From Trichomonas tenax (lineage: Eukaryota > Parabasalia > Trichomonadida > Trichomonadidae), in the NCBI GenBank assembly GCA_023091735.1, contig JALKBU010001181.1:1-15329 (forward strand): DNA of 15,329 nucleotides. The letters run 5' to 3'. Of this stretch, positions 7,618 through 15,329 are shown piece by piece (within the stretch, counting starts at the first letter, position 1; every line of letters starts with the position of its first letter). The notes under the pieces are model-generated. The model was given only the letters and a program-made list of their open reading frames with translations. It had not been told where the DNA came from and did no database searches. The position numbers and the translations under genes are program-made.

Positions 7618-7645
7618 GTTTTATTAATGAATAAAAAACTAAATT
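7618..7645 (-). promoter_or_regulatory. Promoter-like box with TCATTA initiator
   Basis: On the minus strand, GTTTTTTATTCATTAATAAAAC ends directly at the ATG at 7617. It includes TCATTA (7625-7630), which fits the trichomonad initiator. It shares TCATTAATAAAA and a T6 tract with the region before the gene at 162. This match is the main reason for taking 7617 as the start of the small gene. Confidence 0.5.
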
Positions 7646-7698
7646 ATGTTGATATTTTAAGATTTGAAAACAAAGTTTAATTTTTTTATTAGTATGAA

Positions 7699-8088
7699 AT
7701 GAAACCAATTTTAAAAATAATTTAAAAAGATGAAGACCAAGTTGAACATGATGAAGAAGAAACAAACTTAATTGAACGAGAACAAAAAGAAACAAAAATT
7801 AAAGTAATTAAACCAATTACTGAGTCAACAACATTTGAAACTGTTGACGAATTTAATGAGTACTATGCAAATAATAAGAATATATTCAAAGAAAACACAA
7901 CCTGTAAGTTAAATAAAATGTTTAAAATTGAGGGCTTCAAAATTACAAAAATAAAGGGTGTAGTAAGTTTAAAATCTATTCCTCAGTCAAGAGTGACAGC
8001 ATTAATGAAGATAGAAGATTTAACAAAAAGAATAAATGTGATTGAAGATAGAATAAATCAAATCATTGCAGTATTAAATGGCGCGTAG
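7699..8088 (+). pseudogene. Relic of a trichomonad-type repetitive gene family
   Basis: A frame open from 7726 to the TAG at 8086-8088 encodes about 120 residues, with no early ATG. The nearest in-frame ATG, at 7699, is cut off by a TAA at 7723. The product has an acidic start (DEDQVEHDEEE), then FNEYYANNKNIFKENTT, CKLNKMFKIEGFKITKIKG and VVSLKSI, and a C-terminal helix with coiled-coil spacing (about 25 residues ending VLNGA). From memory, a similar pattern (FNEYY...KLNKMF.I.G..ITKIKG...L) is common in a small repeated protein family of Trichomonas, often near virus-derived genes. No function is known to me. The lost start and in-frame stop point to a decayed 5' end. It is transcribed away from the small amphipathic gene. 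Confidence 0.5.
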
Positions 8089-8536
8089 TACCATTTTCTA
8101 ATTGTGCCCATGGAAAAATTTGAGAAAATTTTCATATTAGGGTCTAACAAAAAATAAACGGGGCAAATTTTTTTTTTCATTAATTATATTAAAAACAATA
8201 AGTATATTATATCATAATCAAGTTAGCACCCGAAATTTTAAAACTTGTGAACTTGTGAAATTAAATCATTTAGATTGTCGGAAATTAGGAGTTAAATTCT
8301 TCAAATATGGGGTCAATGAGGTGTTTGCGAGGTTATGATGTGTTTACAAATTTTGGCAAATAACCCCCTATATATACTACTTCCCAAATATCTTTTCAAT
8401 GTTTTTGTCGAAAAGTTGATGTTCAATATATAGAGGCCGAAATAATTTCATTGTCTGAATTATTTCAAACAAATGGCGATTTTTAAATATGGTGGAAAAA
8501 TTTAATAAATGTGACAATTAATTAAACATTTTTGAA
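8089..8536. other. AT-rich intergenic stretch upstream of the Hsp70 gene
   Basis: No credible coding frame is seen. It contains A/T runs (for example a T9 tract near 8170), a CCCCCTATATATACT segment near 8363, and TCATT at about 8449 as a possible initiator, none well placed. The junction between the virus-like region and the host gene block must lie here or just to the left, but I see no terminal inverted repeat or target duplication to fix it. Confidence 0.4.
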
Positions 8537-10183
8537 ATGAAACACGTTGTTGGTATCGATCTCGGCACGTCAAATTCTACAGTAACTTTCCAATCAGGAA
8601 AAGTCTCTGAATCATTATTATTTGAGGGCAATGATTTCCTCCAATCTTACGTTTATATTCAAAAAGGTGAAGATGGAAAGACAAGCTTTATCGTTGGAAA
8701 ACACGCAAAGAACAGAATTCAGGAAAAAGATTCCGACAGAGTTGCTTTCAATTCAAAAAGATTAATGGCCAAGAAATATAATAACGCTCTCGTGCAAAAA
8801 ATCAAGAAAACATGTTCTGTAGAACTCGTAGATAAGAACGGCAAGGTTGCTTACCGCATTGACGGTCAAGATTATTTTCCTGAAGAAATATCTGCACAAA
8901 TTCTCAGCCACATCAAGATGGCATACAAAAATACCACCCATTTCGAGTTTGATGGCTGTATTATTACCATTCCTGTAACATTTACAGAAAATCAGCGTGC
9001 ATGCACGTTAGATGCGGCAAAAATCGCAGGCATTAATGTTATGAAGTTAGTTATCGAGCCAACAGCAGCTGCTATTGCATACCAACACGAAAAAGGATTA
9101 AAAAATGGTTCAAGAATTTTAGTTTTCGATCTCGGTGCAGGAACATTGGATGTTTCGATCCTTGAGTACAAAAACAATGATTTCACAGTGCTGACCTCCA
9201 ATGGTAATTCAAGCCTCGGTGGTAGCGATGTCGATATGGCCATATTCAATCATGTGACAAAAAACACTAACCAGGAGCAAATCAAGAATGTTAAATCAAA
9301 AATTCTTCAAGAATGCGAAAACTGCAAGATAAGCATTACTGAAGGTAGTGCTTCTTATAAAATTACAGAAATTGCATCTAATTTTGAGGCCAACTTGCGT
9401 AAGCGAGAATTAATGACTATTGTCGACAATGTCATAAAAGAACCTGCAATTAAATGCCTAGATGATGCATTAAGTCAAGCCGGACTTACAAAAGATCAGA
9501 TTGACATTGTTATTCCAATAGGCTTAAGTACAAAGATGGAAGCAGTCGAAACACTTCTCAACAATTATTTCGTTGACAAAGTTGTTAGGGACTTTGATCG
9601 CAAACACGCTGTTTCTCGTGGTGCGTTTATTCTTGCTCAAAGCATTGGAGAAGGTAAGAAGAAGGAACCAGAGAAAAAGCCAAAGAATACCGGAATCGTT
9701 CTCATTAGTGCTGATGATGAAAATGAAGAGCATCCAAAGCCAGAACAAGAAAAAGAACGAAAGCCAACTACTTTCCATGACATCACAGCAATGTCTTGCG
9801 GAATTAGAACAGAAGGTGATGTGTTTTATAAATTACTTTCAAAGGGGCTCTCAGACACCTCAGAAATAGGCTATGTTTTCTCTATGCCAAAGACAAAATC
9901 GATCGCGCTTGAAATATATCAAGGAGAAGATGAACTTTGCGCCAACAACGAATTTGTAACTACGTTTAAGATTGATTTCGATGTAGAACTCAGCAAGATC
10001 GATATATCAATGGGATTGGACTCGGTTGGATGTTTGTACGTGCGAGTTTCAGATTTGGAAGGTAAATATAAGACAGATAAAATGGTCATTCAGCCAAAGT
10101 CCAAATTAACCGACGAGGAGATAGCCAATGCACAAAATATGACACGCCAGAATGAGGAAAACATGCAATCTATGAAAAATTAA
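8537..10183 (+). CDS. Divergent lidless Hsp70-family protein (548 aa)
   Basis: The ATPase domain covers about 1-370. It has GIDLGTSNS (Asp8), the catalytic-type Lys74 in NSKRL, the EPTAAAIAY connector (Glu174) and the phosphate loop FDLGAGTLD (Asp198, with Ala201 where Gly is usual). The adenosine-site motif usually read as VGGSTR is IGLSTK (328-333), a marked change. A charged insert of about 45 residues (371-415, Lys/Glu/Pro-rich) replaces the short conserved linker. The substrate-binding beta domain (about 416-520) is recognisable, with ALEIYQGE and LTDEEI at its end, but the protein stops about 20 residues later. The helical lid and any EEVD-type or organelle-retention tail are absent. 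There is no signal peptide, so it is probably cytosolic. Usual length is about 640 aa. The stop TAA is followed by A (UAAA signal). It may be a chaperone-like or regulatory paralogue with altered ATP cycling. Confidence 0.85.
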   Translation: MKHVVGIDLGTSNSTVTFQSGKVSESLLFEGNDFLQSYVYIQKGEDGKTSFIVGKHAKNRIQEKDSDRVAFNSKRLMAKKYNNALVQKIKKTCSVELVDKNGKVAYRIDGQDYFPEEISAQILSHIKMAYKNTTHFEFDGCIITIPVTFTENQRACTLDAAKIAGINVMKLVIEPTAAAIAYQHEKGLKNGSRILVFDLGAGTLDVSILEYKNNDFTVLTSNGNSSLGGSDVDMAIFNHVTKNTNQEQIKNVKSKILQECENCKISITEGSASYKITEIASNFEANLRKRELMTIVDNVIKEPAIKCLDDALSQAGLTKDQIDIVIPIGLSTKMEAVETLLNNYFVDKVVRDFDRKHAVSRGAFILAQSIGEGKKKEPEKKPKNTGIVLISADDENEEHPKPEQEKERKPTTFHDITAMSCGIRTEGDVFYKLLSKGLSDTSEIGYVFSMPKTKSIALEIYQGEDELCANNEFVTTFKIDFDVELSKIDISMGLDSVGCLYVRVSDLEGKYKTDKMVIQPKSKLTDEEIANAQNMTRQNEENMQSMKN

Positions 10184-10367
10184 AATACATTTTTGATATT
10201 GTGAAATATAAGTTATAAGTATTAATACTTTTAAAAGAAACATCCATAAAAGTGTGATACTATTATATTAATTGTGATGGCTGCTGAGATATTTGAAAAA
10301 AGTTAATATCTCCAAAATTATTCAAATGTCTAATTAAAATGTATCTATCTATGATATGGTTAGTATT

Positions 10368-10756
10368 GCACTTGTTGGGTATAATAAAGAGTCATGAAAA
10401 GTGATATGTTTACATGGCAAATGTATTTCATTTTGACATGTAAAATTGGTTTATTTATAAAGTACACGTTTGCTAATTATTTATAAGTTCAATTAAACTT
10501 GTTATAGCATCTGCAAATCTTATTAGAGAATCTATCAAGCTTGTTATAGTTCATTTCAAGCTTGTTAAAGAGTCTATTAAGCTTGTTAGAGAGCCTATTA
10601 AGCTTGTTAAAGAGTCTATTAAGCTTGTTAGATAGTCTATCAAGCTTAATAGAACACCCTTTGTAAAAATGGCAGACTTTACGTGTCAAAAAATATTTAT
10701 AACTGCCATGCAAACAAGTCACTTTTTCGTGACTCTTTATTATCCCCTACAATGGC
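10368..10756. mobile_element. MITE-like element with long terminal inverted repeats
   Basis: The left arm (10368-10444) and right arm (10678-10756) are inverted copies of about 77-79 bp with roughly 80% identity by eye. They share ATAATAAAGAGTCA, GAAAA.GTGA, TGTTT.CATGGCA and TTTTGACA.GTAAA. TAGTAT occurs directly outside both ends (10361-10366 and 10757-10762), as expected of a target site duplication. The interior is mostly a 21-bp tandem repeat. No transposase is present, so it would be non-autonomous. The superfamily is not clear from the ends (GCACTTGTTGGG / GCCATTGTAGGGG). Confidence 0.65.
10495..10641. repeat. Seven tandem 21-bp units inside the MITE-like element
   Basis: The units follow AAGCTTGTTA-AGAGTCTATT and start at 10495, 10516, 10537, 10558, 10579, 10600 and 10621, with a partial unit after 10642. 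The outer units are the most diverged. Because 21 is a multiple of 3, the minus strand stays open (10489-10722, 77 codons) and reads as seven-residue units of the form NKLNRL(F/S), a leucine-heptad pattern. I treat that frame as a by-product of the repeat unless expression is shown. Confidence 0.85.
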
Positions 10757-11570
10757 TAGTATAGAACTAAAACATCTAGCGTCAAATCGATAATTTGTGA
10801 TTCAATAAATAATATTCAAACAATCACTACGGGAATCAAAATATAGATATGGCAGTCGGTGGATAAAAGTTTGGGATGAATAAAGATATCAGAAATCATA
10901 TTTTCTAAAAACCATATAAAATATCAAATCACTTTTATATTCGAATATAAAAGCATTTGGATAATATGAGAGATGGAAGTGATATATTTTGGACCAGTTT
11001 CGTTATTACGAAATAGATAACAAAAATAATTTATGCCTATATTTGTCTTAAAAATTTATCAACATATTCAATTTGTCTTATCATTTATCAATAGATTCAA
11101 TGTCGCTTTTGCTTGAAAATATTTTTTCAATTTATAGAAAATTTTTGATTTACAAATAGACTTAGTTCTCGAAAATATGCGATTTTTGAAAATTTTTAAG
11201 GATTATTTTTGAGAATAAACACGAGCCAATTAAAGGTTTTCAAGGTTAAATAACAGAACGATAAATGATGACCTGACTAGTTCTCAAATATCGCGATCGA
11301 ACGATTATTTTTTTGTGAAGAAAATCGCTTTATGAATGTAGTCACAACACTCTATTCTATGATATAGAATATGATTTTGCAATATAATTTTTTGAATGAT
11401 GAATTGTTTTTTGTTATTTTTGATCTAAATTATATTTTCTTATAATAAATTTTCAATGTATAAAAAATTTAATACAAAGTTTAACTTTTAGATTTTAATG
11501 ATATAAAACTGCTTCGCATCGATTAGATTTCAATATTCACAATTTTGAATTTGAATAGCTATTTTTTAAA
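10757..11570. other. AT-rich intergenic region upstream of the MATE pseudogene
   Basis: No coding frame is supported. It holds a 22-bp perfect palindrome (10932-10953), a tandem duplication of a 29-30-bp unit (11041-11070 and 11071-11099, beginning ATTTGTCTTA), a short hairpin ATTCTAT/ATAGAAT near 11353-11369, and TCACA at 11537-11541 as a possible initiator for the gene at 11571. The rest is A/T-rich filler. Confidence 0.5.
10932..10953. repeat. 22-bp perfect palindrome
   Basis: CTTTTATATTC is followed directly by its exact reverse complement GAATATAAAAG, with no spacer. It sits in non-coding sequence between the MITE-like element and the MATE pseudogene. It may be a cruciform-prone or protein-binding site; no function is assigned. 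Confidence 0.6.
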
Positions 11571-13197
11571 ATGAGTGAGAAAGAGAATGTGATTACAAGT
11601 TCGAGTTCAAATCCAGATCTGGACGAAGCAGATCCAGAGGATCTCGAAGAGGAGAGTGTGTCAGTGAAAATAACTAAAGACCACCTCTTAAGACTATTGC
11701 AAGTTTGAGTGTCGGACCTGTTATCAGTCAAATCATTAACGCTGCCTATGGCATTATCACGACTTTCTACATCACTTTGGCTGTCGGAGAGAAAAGTTTA
11801 TCAGCGATTTCAACTTACGCTGTTTTCGACAGCATCGGACGTTCTTTTGGCTTCTTTTTAGCTACTGCCGCTTCTGCTTAGATTTCTGCTTTATTCGCAC
11901 AGAACAAGGACCACGAAGTTCATCAATTAGCGGCAGATATTTTTTGATTGAGCTTCTTGTTTGGTGTTATTATTCCTATCATATTGGTTCCTAATCTTAA
12001 GGCAGCCGCGAGATGGTTCAGTGCTTCTGAGCCGATTGTTGAATTGGGTTGGAATTATATTGCGCCATTGTCGGGCTATGCCTTCTTTTCTGTAATGTAC
12101 ATTGCCGAGACAGGAATTTTGATCGCTGAAGGTAGACTGTTTTCTGTGCTTCTTATTGTTTCATTATGTTTGAATTTGGCTTTGTTTGGTCCAATTTTCT
12201 TGTTTGTGGCTAAGATAGGTATGCTTGGTGCTGGGATAGCGACAATTATATCAGAATCTATCACAGGAACAACTTTTGCAATTCTTTTCTTCTGCGGAGA
12301 ATTCACATCAAAGCCAACACTCAAAATGTTGATTTCCAAGCCTTCTCCATATCTCGGAATCTCCAAGAAGATCGGTCTTTCGCAGCTCCTTGCTCAGATG
12401 AGTGCTATCATCCCCGAAATCATTATTATAAAGATTATTGGTAACGCATGCAACAACATGGCTGAGCCTGCTTACAACGAAGTTATGAATGGCTACATTT
12501 GCTCCTTCAGATTCTAGGCTTTATTTATTGCCATTTTCACAGGCATCACGCAAGCGCAGATCCATTGCACATCTATTCGCATACCAGAAGCACGAGAACA
12601 AGAGGATTCTTTGGCTCACATTCCACGCTTGCTGGATATCCATCGCATGGGGCGTTTTCGCGACAATCATTTCATGGGCAATTCTGCGTGAGTTGGCGAA
12701 GTTATTCGGTAAGTCCGAGAAGTTCCTTTACTACGCGAAGGACGCTACCAGTATCATCAATGATATGTCCGTCGCTATGTTCGGAAAGTTCATTGGCCAA
12801 GCTTTTCTGCAAGCTATTCAGTGGGCGTAAACGTCAATGATTATCTCATTGTTCAACAACATGCTCACTATCATTGCTGTTGCTTTCATACTCTATTACA
12901 CGGACAAAGCAAATCCAATCAGAATCATGTGGTGCTATTCCATCACTTATATAGTTGGTATTGTTTTACTCGTCGCTGTCGATGCTTAATCCAATGTACA
13001 AGATCTACAAGCAGTCTAAGCCTGAGGAGAACGAGAAGGATGACAGCGAACAAAAAGTCGATGATTATTCGGATAAGAAGGACAGCAGCGACGAGAAAAA
13101 TGACTCAAGCAGCAGCAAGAAAGATTCAAGCATTGATAACGAAAATGATCAAGAAGACTCAAGCTCAGATGTTGTTCAGGCTGCTGCAGAATTGTAA
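11571..13197 (+). pseudogene. MATE-family efflux transporter, decayed
   Basis: The ancestral gene began with ATG at 11571 and had a Ser/acidic N-terminal tail. It then enters PPLKTIASLSVGPVISQ, the first MATE membrane helix, and continues through about twelve hydrophobic segments. Recognisable parts include GEKSLSAISTYAVFDSIG, a LFAQNKD segment, the long frame 11948-12517, and KHENKRILWLTFHACWISI. The protein ended in an acidic Ser/Asp/Lys-rich cytosolic tail with a stop at 13195-13197. Damage: frame changes near 11679, about 12550 and about 12980, and in-frame stops TAG 11879, TGA 11945, TAG 12515 and TAA 12828. The family exports drugs or metabolites by sodium or proton antiport, but no functional product is possible here. 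Other frames (12499-12840, 12821-13315, 12076-12366) are shadows. Confidence 0.8.
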
Positions 13198-13839
13198 TAT
13201 ATATAGAATAAAGATTCTTTCCTATCAGTTAACTGTGAGTAATTTTTTATATCAAATGAATAGTAATATTCATCTATGCACACGCATGCATATCCATATG
13301 CTATCGATTTTATAATGTTGTGTCGAATAAATTATCCAAATTAATGAGGTTAAAGCAAATTATTTGATTAACCAAATATTTGATTATTTTTGAGACCTTA
13401 TCTTTAATAAAGTTCACATTTTTACTGATTTGGAAATGGATGTATGGGGTTAAAACCGTTTGCGCTATGATTTTCAGAAAAACAAAAGATATTTTGCGAA
13501 TAATCGCTCGGTGCATTATATTATATGTTCAAATACAGAATTAAACGAAACTGCCAGATTATTTTTGATAATTCCAATGATTAAAATGGAAATTTGCAAA
13601 TTTCATCTAAATAAACTGAAATGAACTTATATATATTAAAAATATCACTCTAATGCCTCTGTAGTGACTATTTAGAAGAATGTTGAAAGCTAATTATGTT
13701 TAATATGAATGATTTATGAGATTAATTGTCCAAAGAGAAAGTTTTACTATAATATAAAAATGCTGCTCCAGCAGTATCCATATGTAATGTCCTTTTTGAG
13801 AAAGTTTTAGATAAACAATTTTAACATTATGAAACAAAT
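13198..13839. other. AT-rich intergenic region between convergent genes
   Basis: This lies between the 3' ends of the MATE pseudogene and the Myb gene. I see only A/T-rich sequence, a GCATAT/ATATGC mini-hairpin near 13288-13301 and CTGCTCCAGCAG near 13763. The reverse frame at 13310-13516 (68 codons) has no recognisable features and is left out. Confidence 0.4.
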
Positions 13840-14502
13840 CTAAAACTTGATATCAGTAAATTCCTCGAACCCATCAACTTTTCCGAAGAGTGTATCAAGC
13901 AAGGACTGGTTATTGTCAAGAAATGAAAGATCGTGAATCTCATCTTGTGTTTTAGGTGATCGTAGTTCATTCTTAACCTTTTTAGGCGTTTTTGTAGTTA
14001 TTATAGGAGTTTCTACTGATTCATTCGAGTTAGATTTAATTTCATTTGTGTTAGAAGACTCTGATTTCCATTTCAAGTTACGAGGACGTCTTTGCTGCTT
14101 CGTGTTATTATAACTGATACCATGGAACTTCGTTAGCGCACAATGCCATCGGTTTTTAACATTATTTCCACTTCTTCCTGGTAAAAACTCGGAAATTTTC
14201 ACCCAATGCGGCCCATACATTCTATACTTCTCTACAATTATATTGTCTTCTTCCGGGGTCCACGGATCGTTGACAACTTTTTTGAATAAATATTGATTAA
14301 ATCTATCTCTGCATTGGCACGCTGTCCTTCCTGGGAGGTGGCTCGCTATTTCCTTCCACGACATGTTTCTTTTGTCCTTTGCTAATTCCCTCAATAAATT
14401 ATCTTCTTCTTTAGTAAAACGTTGCCCGTGCTTATAGGAAGTCGCAAAGTTCAATGATTCATAGGAATCATCAGAAGATGTAGCTTCATACGAGCTAGAC
14501 AT
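13840..14502 (-). CDS. R2R3-like Myb DNA-binding protein (220 aa)
   Basis: This is a member of the large trichomonad Myb family of nuclear transcription regulators. The first repeat (about 27-73) has Phe29 where the first Trp is usual, Trp49, and a third hydrophobic at Phe69 (PGRTACQCRDRFNQYL). The second repeat (about 78-124) keeps all three tryptophans, Trp81, Trp100 and Trp119, with PGRSGNNVKNRW as recognition helix. A basic patch KQQRRPRNLK (135-144) could be the nuclear signal, and the tail is Ser/Thr/Lys-rich, ending in an acidic segment. An in-frame ATG 66 bp further upstream (14568) would add 22 hydrophobic residues. I prefer 14502 because a TCATA initiator (14559-14555, minus strand) lies downstream of the first ATG and the extra residues fit no Myb N-terminus. 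The stop is at 13840-13842. Confidence 0.85.
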   Translation of the reverse strand: MSSSYEATSSDDSYESLNFATSYKHGQRFTKEEDNLLRELAKDKRNMSWKEIASHLPGRTACQCRDRFNQYLFKKVVNDPWTPEEDNIIVEKYRMYGPHWVKISEFLPGRSGNNVKNRWHCALTKFHGISYNNTKQQRRPRNLKWKSESSNTNEIKSNSNESVETPIITTKTPKKVKNELRSPKTQDEIHDLSFLDNNQSLLDTLFGKVDGFEEFTDIKF

Positions 14503-14526
14503 CGTATTTAAACTAATATATAATAA

Positions 14527-14533
14527 AACGGTT
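14527..14533. promoter_or_regulatory. Myb-type binding site in the Myb gene's own promoter
   Basis: AACGGTT (AACCGTT on the other strand) fits the classic Myb site AACNGTT. It lies 25 bp upstream of the preferred start at 14502 and downstream of the candidate initiator. Myb proteins are known to bind core promoters in Trichomonas, so autoregulation is possible; this is inferred from one 7-bp match. Confidence 0.35.
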
Positions 14534-14568
14534 AAGTTTGAAATTTTTTCAAAGTATGAAATATTCAT

Positions 14569-15329
14569 TTTTCAAACATTATTTCATTTTATTCTAATAA
14601 CGATATAGATGCTATATTGCATGAAAATATTGAAAATATGGTATTTGAATTGATACTTGATTATTTGTGTTTTTAATGACCGTGGTATAAAAAATTAATC
14701 CGCGATTATTAATTTCGCATTTTAAAAAAAGTTTTTCGAAAAAATACCGAAAGTAAAAACATCATAAAATGCTATTAAAGAACCGAACGTAAAATAAAAT
14801 TCGAACTGGGGATAAATTTTATTGTTGTTAAATTTTAATAAGATTTACGGGCGCATAAGCATTTTAAAATTGATCTAATTTTTTGTATCATCGATAGAAT
14901 AATATTTTCCTTTTTGTGACGATACAATTTTGAATTGATAATAATCGTTTCCGTCAAAATTTAAATTAGTTTTCTGACGCAATGATGGTTTTTTAACCCC
15001 TTACAAAATGCATGGCTGAACTTGATTTGTATTACTTTTCTCGCGAAATTAAATATGATAATAAATCGGAAAATCGATTAGAAAATAATTACATTTTGGC
15101 CAAAATCAACATAAGATGGCAATGCCTGAATGTCCAGCTATGTTGAGAATAATTGCAAAATCGATAACATCCTCCAATTTATTGTTGATTTTATTCATTA
15201 TTAAGGGGAAAATTTTTCCTTCTGCGGTGTAGTCCCGCGACCTTCATAACTTTTTATCTGATCAATATTTTTTCGATTTGAAAGTACTTTCATGTACATA
15301 TTGATAGTTGTCTATCCAGTGGTATAAGT
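14569..15329. other. Non-coding AT-rich right flank
   Basis: No frame of useful length, RNA gene or ordered repeat is visible. The sequence is A/T-rich with scattered ATCGAT/CGATT words. The upstream controls of the Myb gene presumably lie in its left part. Confidence 0.4.

Noticed and set aside
7618..7795. Upstream extension of the small Gly-rich frame to 7795
   Set aside because: Leu/Phe/His-rich antisense of the relic gene and intergenic A/T; a promoter-like box with ATG lies at 7617 instead.
9524..9869. Two frames (one per strand) inside the Hsp70 gene
   Set aside because: Off-frame readings of the charged linker; no independent features.
10489..10722. 77-codon coiled-coil-like gene on the minus strand
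   Set aside because: It arises from a 21-bp tandem repeat inside a MITE-like element and starts within the terminal repeat. It is kept as a finding but not as a gene.
11571..13197. Reassigned stop codons in the MATE gene
   Set aside because: Frame changes are also present, and the neighbouring Hsp70, primase-helicase and Myb genes read with the standard code.
12821..13315. 164-codon plus-strand frame and other overlapping frames in the MATE region
   Set aside because: His/Ser/Arg-rich off-frame readings of the decayed transporter and its acidic tail.

Overview
The window looks like nuclear DNA of a parabasalid protist (Trichomonas or Tritrichomonas type). It is AT-rich, has no recognised introns, and carries short compact genes of kinds that are expanded in these genomes: a two-repeat Myb protein, a KilA-N protein, a MATE transporter and a divergent Hsp70. 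Several start codons have a TCATTA-like initiator a few bases upstream. The species call is inference from gene content and codon style; no search was possible.

Region 1 (about 1-8090) reads as a virus-like or large-transposon-like insertion. At the left edge are a cut-off gene (minus strand, 162 to 1), a charged 150-aa gene (minus) and a basic 108-aa gene (plus). The last two diverge from a 53-bp promoter region. A block of about 400 bp of direct repeats follows, ending in a perfect 11-bp hairpin. Directly after it lies a beheaded family B DNA polymerase: the motif-A-like LDINGAY sits just upstream of the first ATG, followed by motif-B-like and motif-C-like segments. Next is an intact 751-aa primase-helicase (archaeo-eukaryotic primase/prim-pol domain plus superfamily 3 / D5-type helicase). 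Then come about 2 kb of C/A-rich, G-poor degenerate minisatellite and a structured block of inverted repeats. The minus strand then carries a KilA-N gene and a small Gly/Ala-rich amphipathic protein gene with a one-base frame disruption, and the plus strand carries a start-less relic of a trichomonad gene family. Several of these genes share a T-tract plus CATTAATAAAA-like box immediately before the ATG, which suggests a common promoter. The element's left end lies outside the window and its right end is not defined.

Region 2 (about 8090-15329) looks like ordinary trichomonad chromosome: a lidless divergent Hsp70 gene; a 389-bp MITE-like element with terminal inverted repeats of about 77 bp, an internal 21-bp minisatellite and a probable TAGTAT target duplication; a badly decayed MATE transporter pseudogene with three frame changes and four in-frame stops; and an R2R3-like Myb gene on the minus strand. 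The stretches between these genes are AT-rich, with short palindromes and duplications only.

How the parts may fit: the primase-helicase, polymerase remnant, basic protein, KilA-N protein and amphipathic structural-type protein are what one expects of a DNA virus-derived replicon. The repeat block next to the replication genes is a candidate origin or packaging region. The intact primase-helicase beside a broken polymerase suggests either partial decay or a replicon that relies on a polymerase from elsewhere.
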